Assembly: GCA_022781985.1 (NCBI GenBank)
Contig: JALESH010000017.1
Coordinates: 1 to 46,618, forward strand
Direction of reading: 5' to 3'
Length of the DNA: 46,618 bases
Origin: Lachnospiraceae bacterium
GTDB taxonomy: Bacteria; Bacillota; Clostridia; Lachnospirales; Lachnospiraceae
Shown here piece after piece: positions 41,507-46,618 of this stretch; positions within the stretch are counted from its first letter, which is position 1; every line of letters begins with the position of its first letter. A model generated the notes under the pieces. That model searched no databases. It saw only the letters and a program-made list of their open reading frames with translations, and was not told where the DNA came from. The position numbers and the translations under genes were made by a program.

Positions 41507-42398
41507 AGAGATGGATCGGAGGATAAAGGAAACAGAGGATATCATCAGAAAGTATCTTCCCAGACCGGAGGGTTATCAGAAGACTGTGCTGGAGGCCATG
41601 CATTACAGTATGTCAGCCGGCGGCAAGCGTCTCCGTCCCATGCTGATGCTGGAAACCTACCGGATGTTCGGCGGACAGGACAGGATCATTGAGCCTTTCA
41701 TGGCGGCCATGGAGATGATACATACCTATTCTCTGGTTCATGATGACCTGCCCTGTATGGATGATGATGAGTACCGGCGGGGCAAAAAGACCACCCAGGT
41801 GGTGTATGGAGAGGGTATGGCGGTGCTGGCGGCAGACGGCCTGCTCAATCTGGCCTATGAGACAGCAGCAGGTGCGGTTGCGGAGGCCGGGAATGAGAGG
41901 GAGAGGCTTCTGGCAGCACAGGCCCTTCTTGTATTTGCAAAAAAGGCCGGAGTCCATGGGATGATCGGAGGGCAGGTTTCGGATGTGGAAGCGGAGGAGA
42001 GAGGCGATGAGGTGACAGAGGATCAGCTCCTGTTCATCCATTCCCACAAAACCTCTGCTTTGATCCAGGCTGCCATGATGACGGGAGCCATACTGGCCGG
42101 TGCCTCAGAGGAGGAAATACAGCGGATAGAGGACTGCGGCTGCAGGATAGGGCTTGCCTTCCAGATCCGGGATGATATCCTGGACGTGACGGGCAGTCTG
42201 GAGGTACTGGGCAAGCAGTCGGGCAGTGATGAAAAAAATAACAAGAAGACCTACGTTACCTTAAAAGGGCTGGAAGAGGCAAAGAGGGATGTGGAGAGTA
42301 TTTCCGAGGAAGCGGTTCGGCTCCTGTCCTCCTTCGGCCCTCACAAAAGTCCGTTTCTGGAGTGCCTGGTAAAGCAGTTGATAACCAGAGAAAGATAA
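41493..42398 (+). CDS. ispA: Polyprenyl (farnesyl/geranyl) diphosphate synthase
   Basis: A 301-residue trans-prenyltransferase that joins isopentenyl diphosphate to an allylic diphosphate, probably making FPP. The first aspartate motif begins D84-D85 (HDDLPCMDDDEYRRG) and the second is D227-D228-xx-D231 (FQIRDDILD); MSAGGKRLRPML precedes them. Small residues are not long-chain indicators that I can read safely. I prefer ATG 41493 (GGAG 6 bases upstream); ATG 41475 would add six residues. It directly precedes dxs, which supplies its precursor pathway. Confidence 0.92.
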   Translation: MIFAEEMDRRIKETEDIIRKYLPRPEGYQKTVLEAMHYSMSAGGKRLRPMLMLETYRMFGGQDRIIEPFMAAMEMIHTYSLVHDDLPCMDDDEYRRGKKTTQVVYGEGMAVLAADGLLNLAYETAAGAVAEAGNERERLLAAQALLVFAKKAGVHGMIGGQVSDVEAEERGDEVTEDQLLFIHSHKTSALIQAAMMTGAILAGASEEEIQRIEDCGCRIGLAFQIRDDILDVTGSLEVLGKQSGSDEKNNKKTYVTLKGLEEAKRDVESISEEAVRLLSSFGPHKSPFLECLVKQLITRER

Positions 42399-42413
42399 GG
42401 GAAGAGGATAGAT

Positions 42414-44288
42414 ATGCTGCTGGACAACATTCAGAAGATGAATGATATCAAAAAAATAAGGGAAGAGGACTATGAGGGTCTGGCCCAGGAGATCAGGGAT
42501 TTTCTGATTGAAAAGATCAGTGTCACCGGCGGGCATCTGGGCTCCAATCTGGGGGCTGTGGAGCTGACGATGGCACTGCATCTGTCCCTGGAGCTGCCGG
42601 AGGATAAGATTATCTGGGATGTGGGGCATCAGTCCTACACCCATAAGCTGCTGACCGGCAGGCGGGAGGGGTTTGAGACCCTGCGCAAATACGGCGGGAT
42701 GAGCGGCTTCCCCAAAAGAAAGGAAAGTCTCTGTGATGCCTTTGAAACAGGCCATGCCTCCACCTCTGTTTCTGCCGGACTGGGGCTGGTAAAAGCGCGG
42801 GATATCAGGGGGGAGAAGCACACGGTGGTGTCTGTCATCGGAGACGGCTCCCTGACCGGAGGAATGGCCTATGAGGCCCTGAATAATGCGGCTAGGCTGG
42901 ATACCAACTTTATCGTGGTGCTCAACGACAACAACATGTCCATCTCTGAGAATGTAGGCGGAGTATCCCGGTATTTGGGCAATGTCCGTACGGCAGAGGG
43001 GTATCTGGATCTGAGGAATGGGGTATACAATACCCTCAAGGATATCCCCAGGTATGGTGACCAGATGGTAAAATTCATCCGAAGGGCCAAGAACAGCTTT
43101 AAGCAGCTGGTGATCCCGGGCATGTTTTTTGAGGATATGGGCCTGACCTATCTGGGACCTGTGGATGGACACGATATGGATCAGCTGCTCCGGGTATTTG
43201 CTGAGGCCAAGAGAGTGAAAAAGGCAGTGCTGGTTCATGTGATGACCCAGAAGGGGAGGGGCTATCCGCCTGCAGAGAAGCATCCGGCCAGATTCCACGG
43301 TGCGGAACCCTTTGAGATCCGGACGGGCCTGCCCACCAATCCCAGGACAAAGGCCAATTACACCGATATCTTCTCTACTGTGATGCGGAAGATGGGAGAA
43401 AGGGATGAGAGGGTGGTGGCCATCACTGCAGCCATGCCCGACGGGACAGGACTGAAACGGTTCCATAATATGTTCCCTGACCGTTTTTTTGATGTAGGGA
43501 TTGCTGAGGAGCATGCAGTTACCTTTGCCGCCGGGCTGGCCATCGGGGGGCTGAAGCCTGTGGTGGCCATATATTCCTCCTTTCTGCAGAGAGCCTATGA
43601 CCAGATCCTCCACGATGTCTGCCTGCAGAATCTGCCGGTGGTATTTGCCATTGACAGGGCAGGACTGGTGGGCAGCGATGGGGAGACCCATCAGGGGATC
43701 TTTGACATTTCCTATCTTTCCTCTATTCCCAATATGCATATTATGGCACCCAAAAATAAATGGGAGCTTTCGGATATGATCAAATATGCATTGGGGCTGG
43801 GGGTGCCGGTGGCTGTCCGCTATCCCAGGGGAGAGGCCTACGACGGCCTGAAGGAATACCGGATGCCCATAGAATACGGTAAGAGCGAATATATCTATGA
43901 GGAGGAGGGAATCTGTCTGGTAGCGGTAGGCAGTATGGTCAGGGTGGCAGAGCAGGTGAGGGAAAATTTAAAGTCCCGCGGCTATTCCTGCTCCCTGATC
44001 AATGCCAGATTCGTCAAGCCCATCGATGAGGAGACCATCGGCCAGGCGGCTTCCGGGCACCGGCTGATAGTGACCATGGAGGAAAATGTGGCCAGCGGAG
44101 GGTTCGGCGAAAAGGTGAGAGAGCTGCTGGGCAGAAGGGCCAGGAAAAAGAGCCTGCTGACCATAGCCATTCCTGATGAATATGTGGAACACGGCAATGT
44201 GGAGCTTTTAAAAAAGGAAATCGGTATGGATGCCGATTCTGTCACCGGAAAGGTCATGGCGGCATACCGGGCGGCAAGGTACAGATAA
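42414..44288 (+). CDS. dxs: 1-deoxy-D-xylulose-5-phosphate synthase
   Basis: A 624-residue thiamine-diphosphate enzyme, first step of the MEP isoprenoid pathway (pyruvate plus glyceraldehyde 3-phosphate to DXP). Seen: GGHLGSNLGAVELTMALH near residue 39, the ThDP/Mg motif G143-D144-G145 (GDGSLTGGMAYEALNNA), the catalytic-site glutamate E365 in DVGIAEEHAVTFAAG, and RAGLVGSDGETHQG further on. Length matches the family. It stands 15 bases after ispA, a common pairing. Confidence 0.97.
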   Translation: MLLDNIQKMNDIKKIREEDYEGLAQEIRDFLIEKISVTGGHLGSNLGAVELTMALHLSLELPEDKIIWDVGHQSYTHKLLTGRREGFETLRKYGGMSGFPKRKESLCDAFETGHASTSVSAGLGLVKARDIRGEKHTVVSVIGDGSLTGGMAYEALNNAARLDTNFIVVLNDNNMSISENVGGVSRYLGNVRTAEGYLDLRNGVYNTLKDIPRYGDQMVKFIRRAKNSFKQLVIPGMFFEDMGLTYLGPVDGHDMDQLLRVFAEAKRVKKAVLVHVMTQKGRGYPPAEKHPARFHGAEPFEIRTGLPTNPRTKANYTDIFSTVMRKMGERDERVVAITAAMPDGTGLKRFHNMFPDRFFDVGIAEEHAVTFAAGLAIGGLKPVVAIYSSFLQRAYDQILHDVCLQNLPVVFAIDRAGLVGSDGETHQGIFDISYLSSIPNMHIMAPKNKWELSDMIKYALGLGVPVAVRYPRGEAYDGLKEYRMPIEYGKSEYIYEEEGICLVAVGSMVRVAEQVRENLKSRGYSCSLINARFVKPIDEETIGQAASGHRLIVTMEENVASGGFGEKVRELLGRRARKKSLLTIAIPDEYVEHGNVELLKKEIGMDADSVTGKVMAAYRAARYR

Positions 44289-44303
44289 AGGAGCAGAGGA
44301 GAA

Positions 44304-45188
44304 GTGAAGGAGCGTTTGGATGTACTGCTGGTAAAGCAGGGCCATGCCGGTTCGAGAGAAAAGGCCAAGGCCATTATCATGTCCGGAAACGTATTTATCA
44401 ACGGACAGAGGGAGGACAAGGCAGGCACTGCTTTTGATCCGGCAAAGGTTCATATAGAGGTGAAGGGCAGCAGCCTGAAATATGTCAGCAGAGGCGGCCT
44501 GAAGCTGGAGAAAGCCATGGAGTCCTTTTCCCTCAGTCTTCAGCATAGGGTGTGCATGGATATCGGAGCATCTACCGGGGGCTTCACAGACTGCATGCTC
44601 CAAAATGGGGCTGAGAGGGTGTATGCCATCGATGTGGGCCACGGGCAGCTGGACTGGAGGCTGAGAAAGGACAGCAGGGTAGTCTGCATGGAAAAGACCA
44701 ACTTCCGCTATATGAAGCCGGAGGATATCCCGGATGCGCCGGACTTTGCTTCGGTGGATGTCTCCTTTATCTCCCTGACAAAGATACTCCTGCCGGCCAG
44801 GGATATCCTGGCAAAAGGGGGAGAGATGGTCTGCCTGATCAAACCCCAGTTTGAAGCCGGAAGGGACAAGGTGGGAAAAAAGGGAGTGGTCAGGGAGCCT
44901 GAGATCCACCGGGAGGTGATCCGCAGGGTAACAGACTTTGCCGGTCTTGTGGGCTTTGAATGGCTGGGACTGGACTATTCTCCCATCAGGGGGCCGGAGG
45001 GCAATATTGAATATCTGCTGTATATCCGAAAGAGGGAGGAAGAGTCGGAGGCCCTGACCCAGGCTGAGGCTGGGGAGAGGCTTCGGGAAGTAACAGAAGA
45101 AGGAAGCGGTCTGTCCGGGCAGGAGGAGATAGACAGGCTGCTGCGGGAGATTGTAGAGAGGGCACATGAGGTGCTGCAGAAAGTATAA
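44304..45188 (+). CDS. tlyA: TlyA family rRNA methyltransferase / hemolysin-like protein
   Basis: A 294-residue protein with an S4 RNA-binding domain (about 1-60; LLVKQGHAGSREKAKAIIM) and an FtsJ/RrmJ-type methyltransferase domain (about 60-245). The SAM motif starts at D86 (DIGASTGGFTDCML), followed by AIDVGHGQLDWRL and ASVDVSFISLTKIL. TlyA of mycobacteria 2'-O-methylates 16S and 23S rRNA; the clostridial target is inferred. A Glu-rich tail of about 45 residues follows. Start is GTG with AAAGGAGCAGAGG upstream. Confidence 0.92.
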   Translation: MKERLDVLLVKQGHAGSREKAKAIIMSGNVFINGQREDKAGTAFDPAKVHIEVKGSSLKYVSRGGLKLEKAMESFSLSLQHRVCMDIGASTGGFTDCMLQNGAERVYAIDVGHGQLDWRLRKDSRVVCMEKTNFRYMKPEDIPDAPDFASVDVSFISLTKILLPARDILAKGGEMVCLIKPQFEAGRDKVGKKGVVREPEIHREVIRRVTDFAGLVGFEWLGLDYSPIRGPEGNIEYLLYIRKREEESEALTQAEAGERLREVTEEGSGLSGQEEIDRLLREIVERAHEVLQKV

Positions 45189-45191
45189 ACA

Positions 45192-46049
45192 ATGGAACAT
45201 TTTTATATCATTGCAAATAGCCATAAGGATTATGGACTGAAAAGGACGGAGGAGATCCGGAGATATCTGGAGGCTCATCATAAAAAATGCAGTGTTCAGG
45301 CAGCCGGCAGGGAGCTGGGGCCGGGATATACCGATGCCAGCAGGATACCGGAGGATGTGGACTGTATCCTGGTACTGGGAGGGGACGGAACCCTGCTCCA
45401 GGCCGCCCGGGATACCATAGACAGGGATATCCCTCTGCTTGGCATCAACCTGGGAACTCTGGGATATCTGGCAGAGGTGGAGGTAAACGGCCTTGAGGAG
45501 GCCCTGGATCAGCTGCTGGAGGGCAGGTATGAGGTAGAGCAGAGGATGATGCTGACAGGCAGGGTGGTACGGGGAGCAGGGGCAGAGGGAGGGGAGCAGT
45601 CCCATGCCCTGAATGATGTGGTCATCACCCGAAGCGGTTCCCTGCAGATCATCCGGTTTGAGATATGGGTGAACGGGCAGTTTCTGAAGGAATATCATGC
45701 GGATGGGGTGGTTCTTTCTACTCCTACCGGCTCTACCGGCTATAATCTTTCTGCCGGAGGCCCCATTGTGGAGCCTAAGGCAGAGCTGCTCCTGGTGACA
45801 CCGGTCTGTCCCCACACCATCAATACCAGGAGCGTCATCTTGGCACCGGAGGATGTGGTTGAGATAAAGATAGGGGCTGGAAGAGAGGGAAGCATCCAGC
45901 AGGTGGAGGTGGATTTCGATGGCAGCCACAAGCTGTCCCTGTGCACTGGGGACAAGGTGGAGATACGCAGGGCGGCCATGACCACGGGTATCGTAAAAAT
46001 CAGCAAGGTCAGCTTCCTGGAAATATTGCATAAAAAAATGAGCGATTAA
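45192..46049 (+). CDS. nadK: NAD kinase
   Basis: A 285-residue enzyme that phosphorylates NAD to NADP. The catalytic G63-G64-D65-G66-T67 motif (LVLGGDGTLLQAARD), the GINLGTLGYLAEVE segment and the NDVVITR plus YHADGVVLSTPTGSTGYNLS block are all present. It starts 3 bases after the TlyA stop. There is no strong ribosome site of its own, so coupling to tlyA is likely. Confidence 0.96.
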   Translation: MEHFYIIANSHKDYGLKRTEEIRRYLEAHHKKCSVQAAGRELGPGYTDASRIPEDVDCILVLGGDGTLLQAARDTIDRDIPLLGINLGTLGYLAEVEVNGLEEALDQLLEGRYEVEQRMMLTGRVVRGAGAEGGEQSHALNDVVITRSGSLQIIRFEIWVNGQFLKEYHADGVVLSTPTGSTGYNLSAGGPIVEPKAELLLVTPVCPHTINTRSVILAPEDVVEIKIGAGREGSIQQVEVDFDGSHKLSLCTGDKVEIRRAAMTTGIVKISKVSFLEILHKKMSD

Positions 46050-46063
46050 GAGGAGCGGCTAAT

Positions 46064-46516
46064 ATGAAAAAAAACAGGCACTGCAAGATAATAGAGCTGA
46101 TTGAAAACCATGATATTGAGACCCAGGATGAGCTGGCGGGGAGGCTGAGAGAGGCCGGCTTCCAGGTGACTCAGGCCACTGTTTCCAGGGACATCCGGGA
46201 GCTCGCCCTCTCCAAGATATCTACGGGAGATGGAAGGCAGAAATACGTTTTTTTCAGGCAGGATGACAACCGGCTGGGGGAGAAATATATCCGTGTGCTG
46301 AGGGATGGCTTTCTGTCCATGGATATGGCACAGAATATCCTGGTGGTCAGGACTGTACCCGGAATGGCAATGGCGGTGGCGGCGGCCATTGATGCAATGA
46401 AATTAAGGGAGATTGTGGGTTCCATCGCCGGAGATGACACGATCATGATGGCTGTAAGGACTGTGGAGGATACGCATATCGTCATGGATAAGATCCACAG
46501 GATGATGGAGTCTTGA
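46064..46516 (+). CDS. argR: Arginine repressor
   Basis: A 150-residue regulator with an N-terminal winged helix (about 1-70; VTQATVSRDIRELAL is the recognition region) and a C-terminal hexamer and arginine-binding domain (about 78-150; VPGMAMAVAAAIDAM and the GDDTIMMAVR motif). It controls arginine synthesis and breakdown genes, none of which are in the window. AAGAGGAG precedes the ATG. Placement before recN is a long-conserved Firmicute order. Confidence 0.96.
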   Translation: MKKNRHCKIIELIENHDIETQDELAGRLREAGFQVTQATVSRDIRELALSKISTGDGRQKYVFFRQDDNRLGEKYIRVLRDGFLSMDMAQNILVVRTVPGMAMAVAAAIDAMKLREIVGSIAGDDTIMMAVRTVEDTHIVMDKIHRMMES

Positions 46517-46564
46517 GAAACTGTGTGTTTAGATTTTTGCCCGGAACACATAAGGAGTAGAGGA

Positions 46565-46618
46565 ATGTTAGAAAGTTTACATGTGAAGAATCTGGCACTG
46601 ATTGATGAAGAAGAGGTG
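46565..46618 (+). CDS. recN: DNA repair protein RecN, first 18 codons (3' end cut by window)
   Basis: The frame opens MLESLHVKNLALIDEEEV and runs to the window edge. This matches the N-terminus of RecN, the SMC-like repair ATPase, and argR-recN is its usual order. TAAGGAGTAGAGG lies just before the ATG. The P-loop is outside the window. Confidence 0.88.
   Translation, partial: MLESLHVKNLALIDEEEV

Noticed and set aside
42261-43739. 492-codon open frame on the minus strand
   Set aside because: It mirrors dxs, whose thiamine motif is intact, and has no recognisable fold.
44208-46031. 607-codon open frame on the minus strand
   Set aside because: It is opposite tlyA and nadK, which carry clear family motifs. 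The minus product has no recognisable fold.
1-46618. Prophage, insertion sequence or integrated plasmid
   Set aside because: No transposase, integrase, phage structural or replication gene, and no flanking direct repeats were seen.

Overview
The window reads as a chromosomal segment of an anaerobic, endospore-forming member of the Clostridia, most likely Lachnospiraceae. The basis is a complete spoIIIAA-AH sporulation operon, the downstream order prfC, asp23, nusB, xseA, xseB, ispA, dxs, tlyA, nadK, argR, recN, a stand-alone glycyl-radical protein, ATP-type PEP carboxykinase, strong purine-rich ribosome binding sites and roughly even base composition. The family assignment is inference from gene content and order. 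There are no rRNA or tRNA genes, no CRISPR array, no transposase and no phage gene.

Layout. 1-3193: two tandem methyl-accepting chemotaxis receptors, the first cut by the window edge. 3321-5180: an M24B Xaa-Pro aminopeptidase. 5276-10795: a very large secreted GH84 beta-N-acetylglucosaminidase with carbohydrate-binding modules and three C-terminal SLH repeats. 10946-13330: PEP carboxykinase and a LUD-domain protein. 13395-13632: a structured non-coding RNA with its own promoter and terminator. 13699-16911: a SpoIID/LytB-type protein and a YihY/BrkB membrane protein. 16958-20797: promoter, T-box leader with a UUC specifier, then pheS-pheT. 20854-23703: M18 aminopeptidase, queA and a small DUF2442 protein. 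23862-24101 (minus strand): a 79-residue glycyl-radical spare part. 24347-26987: a GT2 glycosyltransferase and a multi-pass GT-C-like membrane protein. 27183-30554: a secreted M60-type metallopeptidase carrying the same kind of SLH anchor as the GH84 enzyme. 30802-36096: spoIIIA operon with a sigma-E-like promoter. 36242-46618: conserved housekeeping run from prfC to the start of recN.

How the parts fit. The two SLH-anchored giants look like surface enzymes for host glycoproteins: one removes N-acetylglucosamine, the other belongs to a family that cuts mucin-type glycoproteins. Their SLH triplets are very alike, so they probably share one cell-wall attachment site. Peptidases (M24B, M18), PEP carboxykinase and the glycyl-radical protein fit an anaerobe living on peptides and sugars. 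The rest is core machinery for translation, isoprenoid supply, NADP, DNA repair, arginine control and sporulation. The most unusual items are the surface-enzyme pair, the unassigned structured RNA at 13.4-13.6 kb and the minimal glycyl-radical protein.
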